DNA from: Osmia lignaria lignaria
Taxonomy: Eukaryota > Arthropoda > Insecta > Hymenoptera > Megachilidae
Reading direction: 5' to 3'
Assembly (NCBI RefSeq): GCF_051020975.1
Contig: NC_135040.1
Location: 2,349,501 to 2,413,500 of the forward strand
DNA: 64,000 nt
A program made the translations under genes and the position numbers. The notes beneath the pieces were generated by a model. It did not search any database. It saw only the letters and a list, made by a program, of their open reading frames with translations, and was not told where the DNA came from. Below are positions 11,690 to 23,982 of the stretch, one piece after another. The first letter of the stretch is position 1. Every line of letters starts with the position of its first letter.

Positions 11690-11880
11690 TAGTATAGGTC
11701 TATGGGGGGCTACACCCCGAGCCCTGTTATAGACCGTTCATTTATTACGTCAAAAAATATAGAATGAAATTTTTGTACCGTTGTCCTTTTCCTTTATGAT
11801 TAAATGTTATTTCATTTTATTTAGAATAATTTTCAATTTTTGAACCAAGTTTATGAACGAACGGGCCCTCGAAGGTCTGA
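11690..11880 (-). repeat. Dispersed repeat A, copy 2
   Basis: Read on the minus strand, this stretch has AAACTTGGTTCAAAAATT and, about 130 bp later, GGGCTCGGGGTGTAGCCCCC. These are the two landmarks of the copy at 1-160. The middle is diverged. No TIR or coding potential. Confidence 0.5.
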
Positions 11881-12657
11881 TACCCCTAGGCCTTAAAAAT
11901 TTGAATCCGATCCTACCTACTGTACGTGCCTTAAAAGAAGATACTTGGAGGACAAGTCTAATTAGCAGACTTTGACCAATAATGTGAGCTGTAATGGGGA
12001 ATGGCTAATCAAACGCATTTTTTTGAAGGGTGCCTTTTTTGGGGCACGGACAGTAGATATACCAGGACAAGTCATTTTGACCGCTGGAAGAATACATCTA
12101 AATTTTGATTTTAATTAGATTATTTCTTAGAATACCAAATATATTTTCATTTAGATTAAAAAATTTAATTTGCAAGAATTGTATCCGAGTATGAAGACGA
12201 AATACACGTTAAATCACATACAAAAATATTCATAATGTATATTAACGTTTCCGGTTTATTTAAAACAAAACAAGTTATAATATTTTGATCACTTTGATTG
12301 CAATACATATATGAAGATGGTTGATAAATCTATTGTTTTATTTGTTGTATTATATGTATAGAAAAGAATTATTTGAATATTTTATTACTTATAGTATGAA
12401 TATATTAACCGTTAATTATAGTTTATAAATATACGAAACACATAATTACTTCTTCTTAGCAATAATAATTATTTGAACGACAGGTTTGAAATAAAAGAAT
12501 GTCGTATTTTCACATTCAAAAATGAGTATTTTGTTTATAAAATTTGTAGCATGGTATAATTTCAATACTACGTAAAACATCCTATTTGTTTACGATTTCC
12601 AAAATTCAAATCATATTTAAAGTGATTTGAATATCCCATCGCATATTCAAAATAATT
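11881..12657. other. AT-rich stretch, nothing recognised
   Basis: No ORF, repeat or structured element recognised apart from scattered ATATTC/GAATAT inverted words just left of the hairpin at 12658. Confidence 0.5.
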
Positions 12658-12726
12658 TGAAGCATATCGAAACCAATCACTAAATTATATACATATGAAC
12701 ATAGTGATTGGTTTCCGGATGCTTCA
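12658..12726 (+). ncRNA. miRNA-precursor-like hairpin
   Basis: The 25-nt arm 12658-12682 (begins TGAAGCATATCGAAACC) pairs with 12702-12726 (ends GGATGCTTCA) at 22 of 25 positions, with a single three-base internal loop and a 19-nt terminal loop. Pairing extends weakly about 8-9 more bases outward (AAAATAATT against ATTTACTTT), giving a stem of about 33 bp. The length, loop size and lack of large bulges match animal pre-miRNAs. I do not recognise either arm as a known insect miRNA. It could instead be a tiny palindromic MITE. The opposite strand would fold equally well. Confidence 0.35.
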
Positions 12727-13752
12727 ATTTACTTTAAATAAATGACATAACAAATTATACATACATATATGAACATAACAGAGATATGAAATATATTCAA
12801 TGGTAGATGGTTTTCATGGTTATTGTTACATTCCCTCTTTTATTTGCAAACATTTATTAGACTTACATGAAAAATGCATGTGCAACGTTAGTATTTGTAA
12901 TTATGAAAGTAGGGAATCTTCTTATAGCTATTAATGGTGGTGCTCGTACGGTGCTTACATTGTATTAAAGAAGGATTATAACAGTACGAACAGTGGTATT
13001 ATAATAAGTCAATAATATTATCTTCCTGATGCATGTCCACAAGCTGTACCACATATTTACCTGGTGATAATTGTAATCTCTGAAATATGATGGAGGTATA
13101 AATCCTAATAAGATAATAAAGGTAAAATACCACTTACATTGCATATTTTGTTATTTTAATATGAAAAATGAAATTACTGAATCCTTTAATAAATATTTAA
13201 CAATAAGCTTAATAACATAGGTGATATATTACATAAAATTATATATAATTTATTTCTCTTGTTTCATTACCTATCTTTTTTCTATCGCCCTCTATTTTAT
13301 TCTTAACCAAAAACATTAAAAAATGAAAGAATTTTTCTGAATGTAAAGTATCATGCATATAAAGTAACTTAAAGGTTGTAATAGGTGTTTAAAAAACGCT
13401 TAACAACAATATTTTAAAACTATTTTGCACTATTACAAAAAAATTTTATTAAAAAAAAACACACTGAAACGTTATAACAAATATGATACTATATCTTCAT
13501 AGGTGCAATAAACAAGTTGGAAAAACAAAACGGTGGTGTTACGAATAAGCTATCTTGCTATGAACGCAGAGGTCTCGGATTTAATTTCCGGTGTCAACCG
13601 TCTCAATTTTTTACGAATTCCTGTAATATACAAACAAATAGTAGATACGATTACAATGAAAAAGTGCTGAAAACATCGTACATAAAAAAAAACACTTAAA
13701 CTGTACACGTATACAATACATATTTCATATGACAAATTAGCCTACAGGTGTA
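12727..13752. other. AT-rich stretch, nothing recognised
   Basis: Two overlapping ORFs of 60-61 codons at 13517-13735 on opposite strands show no coding character. No repeats recognised. Confidence 0.5.
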
Positions 13753-14066
13753 CAGTACCGAGCATTGAGGTTTCCCTAGAAAAAAGAGACCTTACCATTA
13801 CGTGTACATTAATTAAATATTATTTTATTATTAATATTGCTCAGCTATTTATTAAATTACATAATATTCAATTATTAAAAAATTATATTAATGTCTGCAA
13901 AATTAAAGTTTCAAAAATTATCATCCTGTTATTCAATTATTCTTAGTTTATTTAAACTAGAAATATTTGTCCTTAATGTTTGGAAATTTTTAAGTATTAT
14001 AGTAAACAGTGCATCTTATTTCCTCTATTGCTATTTTTTTTAGAAAAGACCCCATACTCAATACTG
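13753..14066. mobile_element. CAGTATCGAGCA-family element, short diverged copy
   Basis: The left end CAGTACCGAGCATTGAGG follows TA at 13751-13752. The right end, read inverted, is CAGTATTGAGTATGGGG and finishes at 14066. The TTTCCCTAG motif follows the left TIR, as in other copies. The 314-bp length and AT-rich interior suggest a deletion derivative. Confidence 0.6.
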
Positions 14067-14299
14067 TGCATCCAATAAACTTCAGGAACACATTAAGTAT
14101 CTCTTAAAATACGATACACCTAAGTATTCAAACTGAACACATATCTCTTCCAGATCTCTCTATATTTAGTTACCAGCTTGTTTCCGTACTTCCAACCGAA
14201 AATTTCGACCGATTTACCCCATCCCGATTTGTCTTTAACGACATGGTAAAAATAAAGTACCACCGTCAACCCTTTGCTAAAGGGAGACGCGTGAGTACG

Positions 14300-14960
14300 T
14301 CGGGTTCAAAATACGTCAGCATGAATAACGAGACTCCTAATTCGTCCTGGTGGCCGTGAATCTCTCCCCCTGGTCGTCGGGGTTAAAGAGTGTGATCCTA
14401 TGGAATCACGGTCCACGTCATTGCGGTGAGCCACGCCACTTGAAAACCGGGGCAGCAGGGATCCTGTAGGGGTACAAAGGAGATAAAGGTGACGGATCTT
14501 GGAAGGAGAAACAGCTTGGAAATGTGTCCCTCTCGACTTCCGCTCGAATAGAGTCCCGGAACTCGGCAAGTAAGGCAGGTAGCCGGGGAGTAACTTATCG
14601 CCTAATAAATTCCAGCCATTAGACTGTGGGAAGTAATGGATGTACCATTTGCACTCTCCACTACGCTTCGCGGTAGGTAACAGGGCGGATGAAGGGAGAG
14701 GCGTAGGGCCGTTGTGCCGGCTTCCTCTCACGCCTAGACGAATTCCAGATATCGATTTAAAGTTTGGCGTTACTCGGTTACCGCATACATTTAGGCAAAG
14801 ACTCGATTAGAGGTAGCAGCAGCTATCCCAGCACGTTGCTGCCGCGTTTATCGCCTCGGTCAGAGGAGACGGTTGCGCTGGAAACGCGGTTACCTGTTAT
14901 CGCTTTCGTGGTAACACGATTTTCGAATTGAATCGAGAATCGATACGGCCAGTAAATCAG
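14300..14960. other. GC-richer island without a supported gene
   Basis: About 660 bp of roughly 50 percent GC in AT-rich DNA. A 141-codon minus-strand ORF (14306-14731) spans much of it, but its Ser/Pro/Arg-rich translation shows no domain, and stop-free frames are expected at this base composition. It may be regulatory or an untranslated exon; nothing decides this. Confidence 0.4.
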
Positions 14961-15309
14961 AAAAGGAATCCACGAGCAATTTTCACGACTATTTTATGCC
15001 GCATAAAACGTCCCGTCCGATAAGGGAATGACGGATAACCGAACGCGGTGCTGTGAACTGAGGAACGAGATGCGCTGACATCTTCCAGTATGTACGCAGA
15101 TTTTTATTCTTCCAGGAAAAGGGCTTGGAGATATACTAATGTCCGTCTTTATAGGCTGTAAGTGAATATTGTAACGCTGTATGATTCTGCTGATATCAGT
15201 TTGATGCCTGATAAAAGTGATTATAAAATACATAAGTGTTTTATTAATATTCTTAATAGAAATTGATTGATTTTTTATTGATACATTCGATCAACTAATT
15301 TATAGTACT

Positions 15310-15620
15310 ATAATAGACTCTCGTTATACTGTTGCATGAGCGATTTGAAAACTTAAGATAAATTAGAAATCAAATTCATTTTATATCTTCTTTTAAACTC
15401 TTATATCTATAGCTTTTCTCAATTCAATAATTAATAAAGGATTTGTAGAATACAAAAGAAGACATAAACTTATTTATAAATGTTCAGAAAAAAGTAATCT
15501 TAGAAAATACATATGCTTACATAGCTTGATTTGAAGATACAGTAGACTTTATTCTTATATTACCATATAAGCGATTTGACCTTTATAGGAATTTTCAGGT
15601 ATATTAGTGCTACTCTTCTA
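15310..15620 (+). repeat. CAGTAGACTCTCGTTAT repeat, two direct units
   Basis: Units begin near 15312 (ATAGACTCTCGTTATACTG) and near 15539 (ACAGTAGACTTTATTCTTAT). Each is followed by a GAGCGATTTGA / AAGCGATTTGACC block. Related units lie at about 50424, 50831 and 50953. The terminal CAGTAGA...TCGTTAT resembles pogo/Tigger-type transposon ends, but I see no matched inverted partner here. Confidence 0.45.
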
Positions 15621-17094
15621 CTATCTTAAATTACAAAAATGATATACTTCTATCTTCTCATTTAATAAAATTGAGAAATTGATATAAGAAAATATAAATT
15701 AGTTTTCAAAATTGTAATTTGTACAACATATTGGATATCCATAATGGTACTCTATTCAAATCTGGCACGGTTCATAAAACTTGTCTTTTTAAGAAACTTC
15801 ATTCGAAGTTACATTGTAAGAATGAATATTCCTACTTACAGTTAGCAAGCTTTAAAGTAAGTTCTCCAAGTTCTTAATTTTAAAAAGAAATTTCTGAGAA
15901 TTTGCATTTATAGGAAATGTGGGGAAGTATAAATGAGAGCTTGGAACTGATATGATTTCAAAAAGAAATAAATGAGAACAAGAACGTGATTAATTATTTT
16001 ATAAAATTAACACTATTTATGTACATGCTATCTTAGAATTTTATTACTCAGATTGCTTCACATCGAATACTATGTATCCTGCAATTGTCTAAATATATAG
16101 ATTACTATCTTAATTATCCTTCGATTGCACTGAAACGCTAATAGATCGCTGATAGAGGCACGCACAACGCTATGCTACTTGATAATGTGTAGGAGTAATC
16201 CATAGTTGTGCATACATTGATCTTTGGAATTAACTGAATCGTATTAGCGAATCCAAACACAGATACCCCGAATTACATGTATAACTACGATTTAATCGTC
16301 AATACCAGTAAACTTTATAACATAATCTTATTCATTTACAACGATCATAAGACTCTGTTAGACACGGCACTTGACCTCTCCGATTCGGGACGTCGGTATT
16401 ACAGCAGTTTTTTCGTTGGGCCTGGTGGAGCCATTTGCGTGGTCTATTACGAACTTGAAAGGTTTAATTCTCAGCTAGCGTGCGCGCAACGACTACATTT
16501 TGTCGATTTTTTCCTCCACTTTGGACGTTTATATTATTAAACATCAACATAATCCCTCTAAAACATGAGTGCAGCGGTGTGCATTGGACCTTCCTCTTTC
16601 GAATAAGCCCTCACCCAGCTCCAAATGTTCTCATATAAGGACGAAAAGTGTAATCCCGTAAACCCCTGTTTAGGCCCATTTTTGCCGGTAATATCAACGC
16701 GCTGCTATTACCTGTGTCTACCCCCTTAAGTGATGACCAAAGTCAGATGTGATTTAATTTTGTTGAATTATTTTATGTCAATTTATAAATGAATGATTTC
16801 TTATTTACATTTATTACTAAACCCGTTAATTTTAATCAATGCCACATATTAATATTCGGTATAGCTTAATTACCTTCCAATTTTATTATTTAGTAAATCC
16901 CTTTTATAAATTATAAAATATTCTACATATAATTATCAGTCAATGCAAAGTGATTAAAAAAAAGATTAGCATTGTAATTATTGCATAAATGAATGGTTTA
17001 TATAGATATCTTTATCAAACTTTAAGTTTCAAATTGACATAGCATAAATGTTATTTTGCAATGCTTTTACGTTATTAAGAAAATGTAAGATTTT
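15621..17094. other. Non-coding stretch with one short ORF
   Basis: An 87-codon plus-strand ORF at 16277-16540 lies in a slightly GC-richer patch and has no recognisable domain. The remainder is AT-rich. No repeats recognised. Confidence 0.45.
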
Positions 17095-17428
17095 CTATAT
17101 TCTAAGATGCAACAGTTTAATATTTGCTACATAAATTTTCGGCAGTAGTTCATTCATCGAGCTCTCAGAATATCTTCGTCGTCTTTCCATTTGACCGAGT
17201 CTTCGTTCCAGATCCAAAGGGGTTGCATCATTAGCCAAAAACTTTTCATCTTTATCACTCTTTAAGATGATCTTCCTCATTGCGCAAGTTTTCCGTGAAG
17301 ACTCTTATAGAGTAACGGTGGCCAGGAGAGGAAGGAAGAGACCGATCGTTATGTGTAACTGCAAAGACACTCTCAAGTATCCCCTCGAAACTTTGCGACG
17401 CGACGTAAGGTCGAGGAGACCCCTTTTG
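17095..17428 (-). pseudogene. Exon-like coding segment, possibly frameshifted, unknown protein
   Basis: Two adjoining minus-strand frames look protein-like. The first is open from 17428 to a TGA at 17255, has no ATG, and includes SFEGILESVFAVTHNDRS and YSIRVFTENLRNEEDHLKE. The second, one frame away, runs from ATG 17280 to the stop at 17095 and includes DKDEKFLANDATPLDLERRL and RRRRYSESSMNELL, where RRRYS fits a basophilic kinase site. The first is preceded by CTGATAG after a T-rich tract, which could be a splice acceptor. A one-base shift near 17255-17262 would join them, or two alternative exon forms could be present: a pyrimidine tract ending in an AG near 17310 offers a second acceptor. 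I do not recognise the family. No other exon was found nearby. Confidence 0.3.
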
Positions 17429-17699
17429 CTATCAGAACTTCGAATAAATAAGCAATGCGACCGTTTGTGCTCATTTAGCAAATTAAATTAAAGTATAGTT
17501 AAGAAATCCCAAAGTTTAGCCGATACCAACCTTAACCTATATAACCTATAAAAAATTCTAGATTTGATAACTATAATATTTTACAAAAGTAATGATAGCT
17601 TACCAGGCTGAGGACAAATAAAATAATATTTAAACCTAAGATTTATATTCACTTAAGAGGTTTTCAGTATTGTCTTTATAAAATAAATAAAAAATATGG

Positions 17700-19130
17700 A
17701 CGACCAATCGAGAAACACGATAAAATGGCTTACCGACGAACCGTCCTTTCACGATCACGAGCGCACTCACTTCCGCTCGGATCGTCGTTCTTTCTAAGGT
17801 GCATATAACGAAAAGGTCGAGCAATGGACCGTTGGAACAATGGTAAGACCAAAAGAGCAGGGAATTTCAAACGATAAGCGTTTCCACGCACAGCGAACCG
17901 TTTTACGTTCGTTTCTATGGACTACCGTTTTACGGGCACACTCGCTCTTTGGGAATGATCGCACCGCTGAAATTTCTTTTGATATTTAGCGTGCACGGAA
18001 CCGTGACAGCCTGGCTACGTATGTTTAATAAAACGAATACTCTCGGGGCTTTATCGACAAACGAAGTTTTTTTCAATCCTCCATAAAGAATCCAACCGAG
18101 ACTGTTCCACGGTGTATCGTCTCGTCCTCTCTAAACCAGAACGAACGCCTATGGGTCCTGATTTCGTGTACGTCGAGATAAGTGTACATCCACGTAACCA
18201 ACACACATATACACACAGCACGGTTGTTTGTACACATCGATGGATTGCGATACAGCATGGAATAGTTGGCGGTGCTCTAAAAGCCATCCGCTACACGTGT
18301 AGAGGCGTTTAGGTTAGGCTGTCCGCGCCATTCTCGCTGTATCTTCTCATCGTACGTGCCAATAGGATAACTCCGTCTCTCTCTCCCTCTCTTTCTTTCC
18401 CTCGCTCCTCTCCTTCGAATATATACATATATACGATCGTAGGGTATACCACTCGGCTGGATTTTACGGTCCGGGTTTTATGGTTATATTTATTACGTCG
18501 GGCATCTACGGAGCCCGGGAACGTTTTCCGTGGGAGCGATTGCGACGTAAGTAGTCGATAAACCAATTCTCAATGAGCGAAGGAAACTCTTGTACACCAT
18601 GGTTATGTTTGTACCTGCCGGAAAGCTCTTCTCGAACAACGGTAGACCTGGTACGCGAGTACGCGTGAAAGCGGTAGCCGCAGAGACGCGCGGCATCGTC
18701 AAGAATAATTGTTCCAAAGCGTTCCGACGACAGGCCCCTTAATATCGATTTCGCGATGCGCCTGGTCGACGTTTGACGGATAGAAACGGAAATCCTGCGT
18801 GCGCCCGATCGATTCTCGTCAACCCGATACCCGACCGGTCATTTGTGCTTTCACGAGTACCGCGGCCGAGTTTACACGACCCCCGGGAGTCTTTCAAACT
18901 GGGACTGCGCATTCGAACCGCGACAGGGATCTTTCAGAGCCCCGTATATCCGAGTCATTTGTATGCATGCGTCACCATTTGCTTCGTTATACGGGAACCT
19001 AGGATATACACTACCGTCTCACCGAATACCTAACCTCGCTTAACGTTTAACGGCCCTACAGACAGCCTTACGAGTCTCGCGCGTGTTTGCTTTCTAATCA
19101 ACGGAACAGTTTCTGGTTTAATGGATCCGT
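17700..19130. other. Large GC-richer island, no gene supported
   Basis: About 1.4 kb of elevated GC with many overlapping 60-86-codon ORFs in all frames, none convincing. It contains a CT-rich tract (18375-18415) followed by an ATATATACATATATAC alternation (18420-18435), typical of insect regulatory or 5' regions. If the segment at 17095-17428 is a real exon, this island could hold upstream regulatory sequence, but that is speculation. Confidence 0.4.
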
Positions 19131-19231
19131 ATTAAAGTATGATTTATGATTGATTATAAATTTCTAATTGTGAATAATCAGAATTCATATTAATATCAAT
19201 AGGAACAAAAATATGATAATAACGTAATATA

Positions 19232-19598
19232 TAGGGTGAGTCAGATAAAGTATTACAAACTATTATCTTGGAAACTGTAACGGCTATTGACCTAATTTTT
19301 TTTTCAAACATTTTTCTAAAGTGGCTTCCAAGGGGTAAGAATAAACTGACGTCGTCTTTTTCCCTTTGCTTTGAATTGTTAACTATTAAGAATATCAAAA
19401 AATGGTTCGAGTAAATACAATCCAGTTTGGTAAAAATTATTTAAATCAAAAGAAATTAGTATTACATGCCATTTAAAAAATATGACGTCGGTTTATTCCG
19501 TCCCCACTTCGTATCATTTAATTTCAGAAAAAGATTAGGTCGATAGCTGCTATAGTTTTCAAGATAATAGCTTGTAACACTTTATCTGACTCATCCTG
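19232..19598. mobile_element. 367-bp palindromic Tc1/mariner-type MITE flanked by TA
   Basis: The right end, read inverted, is CAGGATGAGTCAGATAAAGT; the left is TAGGGTGAGTCAGATAAAGT with the first base changed. The ends pair over at least 65 bp and, with small indels, over about 130 bp on each side. TA borders both ends (19230-19231 and 19599-19600). A CAGGRTG start with a TA duplication is typical of mariner-type MITEs. The 84-codon minus-strand ORF across it is an artefact. Confidence 0.85.
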
Positions 19599-19600
19599 TA

Positions 19601-22215
19601 TGGTATAATAAATTATAATTGTATATGTATATTAATATTTATGCAGCAGAACTTAAAAAGAAATTGATTAGGTTAAAATTGGCCAATATTATCAATTGCA
19701 CTTAACCCTTTTGCTAAGGTCCGATTACGGACCATTTGGAGAATTGAAAATGCCGCTCGATTGTAACGACATCTATGGGATTTATAACCTTCAGGGTCCA
19801 TTTTCTCTGGAACGATAAATCGGCCATTTTAATGATATACACCGTTGTAATCAGGACGAAAGATCTATCATTTTATGCAAAGTTTGTGTCGAAATTTTAC
19901 TGAAGAAATTTTTGGTCCATGGCCCATTGGATTAATAGCATCAGCCTTTTACACAGTTTAATGAGTTCTTTGTATACAATGTACTAAAAAAGTAATAATA
20001 TTACAAACTTCTAAGAAGTACAAATGTTTCATTACTCCCAATGTTAATGCTAATCTCATCCCCCCTGTCTGATTACAAATTCTGACGATTGAATAAATTC
20101 CAACCATCATCAGATTCAAATCTTCAACAGTTCTTGATGTCCTTATCTGAAAATCTGAATCTCGTTTTCGTGGAAGTTCAAGCATTCCAAAAGTTCCCAC
20201 TCTAATGTTACTTTTATATTACGACAAAGAATGTAATTTTTCCATTCATGAACGGCGGTACGGAACAGCAGTGGAAACATTTCATACAACTGTTCGATTT
20301 CAAAGGGAACTTAAGTGATTTCACTCGTGTCCATGTTTTCTGGAGATACAATTGAAGCGTTTCCAATAGAAAGTTAGCCGAATTTGTCCAATCATCCCAA
20401 TGTTCTTGAAATATCAATATTACTCGATTTTAGGGTAACGAGGTTGGGGAGAAAGCAACTTGTTCAATAACTATAGGCTCATCAATTTTTATCGATGTCA
20501 TTTTAACTTTCGAATTTTATGGTATGATAAAAAGTGATCTTAAATAAATTTCAGGGGGATAAACTTATTTTGAAATTATTATTATAGTGCAGGTAATTCA
20601 GTACCAATATTTAAATTTTCTTATTGTTAGTAATACCCAATTCACATTTAAAGAATTACAAATGATAAATAAACCAGTGTTTTTGACAAAAGGATTCACA
20701 CGAGAGAAATGTATTTATGATTACAGTGGTATGATTAACAACATGACTGGGATAGGGGTGGGGGCCAGAAGGATTAATTAACCCCTCTGTTAAACAATTA
20801 AAAACTTGTTGTTTTTTTTAAAATAAATGTCAGGATATGTTTGAAAATTTTAGGAAACTTTAGAATAAACAAAAATGAAGAAAATTAGACTTAGTTAATA
20901 TTATTATGATGCTACCAAGGTGTAAATTAATTTGCCCCCCTTGCAATTACGACTGTGCTACTGAGTATGACTTCTTCAAAATATTAAAAGAATGAGAAGT
21001 TGAAGGTTCAAGCAACTGGAGACAAAAGCTCCTCTTTATAAATTAACACAGCCAATACAGAACACTGAAAGCACATAACAAAAGATCGTGAATCTGATTT
21101 GTCTTGATTCAACTATATTTTGAAGATTTTCCAGCTAATTACACTTCTGGTTTGTTGATGTTGGCCTTACAGGTAAGTACCATTGAGAGCATTTGAATTG
21201 AAATCGTATCAGCGCGCGAGATCAGTGCAGGGTGGCACGCAAGCCACGTGTAGAAAAGGAGACGCAAAGTGGTAGCAAGCTTTACCGAGCATTTCGTTGG
21301 AATAGTTTCGCTGATACGGCAGTAATTTTGTAATTCGTACGCCTGTCGCGGCGCTGGGCACGTGTTCTCGTTGAAAATCAGGAGAAACCACCAGAGATTA
21401 CCTGTGTGCCCCAGTTTCTATTCTCCGGTGCGGTAAGCTCTCTCGAGCTTCGCCGTCGAGAGTTCCTGAAAGCGGTGGCGGCCACCTCGAAGACTCGTCC
21501 CTTCGAGCTGGATAAGTGGGTATTAGGAGAGTCGAGGGGTGAACAATAACGCGGATCGGTTAACTTAATAATGGACATTAGAGCGTTATACTGGCTGGGA
21601 AGAGGAGTAGCTACGGTTCACTCTAAAACTTGCTTCTCGTGATGTGGGTGATTTGCTTCCAAGATTTTCTCCGAGCAGTTCGAGAACTCGACTTTGTCCA
21701 ACCAAATGAAAATGTCATCCCCTCTCTTTCTATCTATTACTATTTCTCAACTATCAGACTGACTATATTTAAATTTAACTCTATTTGATACTTGACGACA
21801 AGGAGCCGGAAATTCTACCGGATTTATTGACGTATTTCATTTGCGGTTCGCGGCTTTCCAAGCATCTGTTTTCAATCATTTCATTATTCAGTTAGAGTTT
21901 CAGTTAGAATCGAGGTACATGTGCTAAACGTGTTCCGTTTGAATTCATTAACACATTCGCTGCGACGGTGGTGGTTGTCGTACTTAGTATGCCAGATGAT
22001 AATTGAAATTATTCGGGATTATATAAAGTAATAATCTGGAAGCGTTATTTTCAATTCCTTCGTTTTTTATAATAATTCAGTAAATTGAAAAATATCAGTG
22101 ATTCATTTCCATGGCAGTCCAAATAAATTCAAATAATTCCAAATAATTTAATAACTAATTTAAGATTTTGAATGAAGTTATTACAGTATAAAAATTGGAT
22201 ATCCTATTAAAATCA
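19601..22215. other. Non-coding stretch with a GC island at 21180-21680
   Basis: ORFs of 60-80 codons occur (for example 19958-20200 minus and 21378-21578 minus) but show no recognisable domain. The island at 21180-21680 is CpG-rich. TTAACACATTCGCTGCGACG at about 21948-21967 looks like a single TTAA-adjacent transposon end without a partner. Confidence 0.4.
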
Positions 22216-22803
22216 TTAGAGGTGTGCGGGTACCCGAAAATTTGGGTACTCGAATCTCAAATCGGGTTGGATTGGGCGGGACCTAGACAGTTCGTTCAGA
22301 ATACAAATTTATTCGGGTACTCGTATATCAATTCAGAACTCGGACACGACTCAAGACCCGAAATTCAATCGCTAGCGGACGCTGTATTCGGAGCATGATT
22401 TTTCAGAATTACCTTAAATTTTCAAATTTGAGAAAGGGTTGAAAGTTTGATACTCAAGTCCTGAAATCACGGGTTTTCGAACAAATTTTCAAGGATCCTT
22501 CCGACTCCATTCGACCTTATCCGAGGCTCGGTGCCCAAAATTTCAAATAGTTATTGCAATATAAAAATTGCACATCATACTAACAATAATATTGCATCTA
22601 GTCTGAGTACTCGATCCTCGGGTCGGGTTAGTTCGGGTAATGATTGGGTCAGATCGGACAGGGCCTGAAAGTTTGACTAGCATATATATATATTTATTTA
22701 TTCGAGTATTCGCAATTTCGCAACCCGAATATTAATTCGGAACTTGACCCGACCGGACTCGAGGCTTGGGCGTCCGAATTTTCGAGTACCCGCCCACTCC
22801 TAA
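22216..22803. mobile_element. CGGGTACCCG-family element(s) with inverted ends
   Basis: The left end TTAGAGGTGTGCGGGTACCC and the right end CGAGTACCCGCCCACTCCTA are inverted copies over about 27 bp. A second start-like block at 22610-22640 (CTCGATCCTCGGGTCGGGTT) suggests two partial copies side by side or an internal duplication. Internal GGGTCGGRT / GGGTAATGAT units match the array at 44205. The 67-codon ORF at 22195-22398 is a by-product. Confidence 0.6.
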
Positions 22804-23982
22804 CTGCATCCATCTTTTTGTATTTTTGAAATATAGTAAGGTATCATAATTAATTCAAAATTTGAAATACAGTTATTGCAGTATATAAAATTACATATCA
22901 TACCAAAGTTGCATCAATGTATCAGTTAAATGACATCCCTTGTAAGTTGCATTATCTCTTTTATGATTGCAAAACAAGTTGTCATATTCTGTATAGATAA
23001 CGTGTCACGATAGTTGGTATCAAAATAGAACGTTTTGTTCGACAAAGGTAAAGTAATTGGATGTACGCAGGATCGTTGATGGCACCGCGATAAAAGTAAA
23101 GTAATTAACAGGATGGGAGGTTGGTGTGATAACGAAATCATTATGGTCGAGGGTGAAAATACGGTAGGACAAAAGACGCAGGAACGCAATTAGCTTAATT
23201 CAACCTTAATTAATGTAATGCGTGCAGGGTGGAATCGGGTGTCTTAATGAGCTAAGTACACCTTAAAGTCGTGCGACACGCAACTACTAGTTCGTTGTAC
23301 ATTTTGTCGCGTGACGAACGAACGTCGCCTGATAAACCGGAAGCCAGGCTGCAGACACCAGACTGCTTTGCATGCCACTGATAACACTTTTTGTCCATTA
23401 ACGTGATTAAACGTCAAGCGAAATTATCGTACGACCTCTTCCAAATACGGTGTGAGTATACATGTAACATCACTGTTTTCACGGTTTTTATCTGTCATGT
23501 GAATACCAAGGTTGCAACAAAAGATTGCTTCGTTTCAACGGCGATTCCTGTTGCAATTTGCAATCTTCATTGTGAACAGAATGACATTTGCAGTGAAGGT
23601 ATTCGGTTTGTAAATTTAAAATTGATTTGTAAAGGAGAGGATACTGGATGGTAAAATTAAAAATAAATATAAATAAATTATAAAGGTAATAGTGATATTG
23701 AACGTCTATTTTGTTTTTTGATTTACAAAGTTTTAGAATAGTTATAAAAAAAAAGAAATTAATGTTTTTAGGGAACCTCATAAAAGTTGCAAATTCTATA
23801 CTTTTTCTAAAGAAAAATAAAAAGTGATCAATTTTGAAATCGGGTAGTACATACTACGAGTGTTATTATTTTAGAGCAAAATAAGATGTGAAACTTAATT
23901 AAAAATTTTCTAATAAATTTCTTGTATAAGTTTGTGAACAAAATTATTTGAGTTACGATCAAATATTGAATTGGATAGTGTA
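22804..23982. other. Non-coding stretch, GC-richer at 22930-23380
   Basis: Short ORFs of 87-97 codons on both strands (22926-23781) lack recognisable domains. No TIRs or tandem arrays recognised. Confidence 0.4.

Noticed and set aside
14306..14731. 141-codon minus-strand ORF
   Set aside because: No recognisable domain, low-information Ser/Pro/Arg composition, GC-rich island.
16277..16540. 87-codon plus-strand ORF
   Set aside because: No domain, no flanking gene signals; composition ambiguous.
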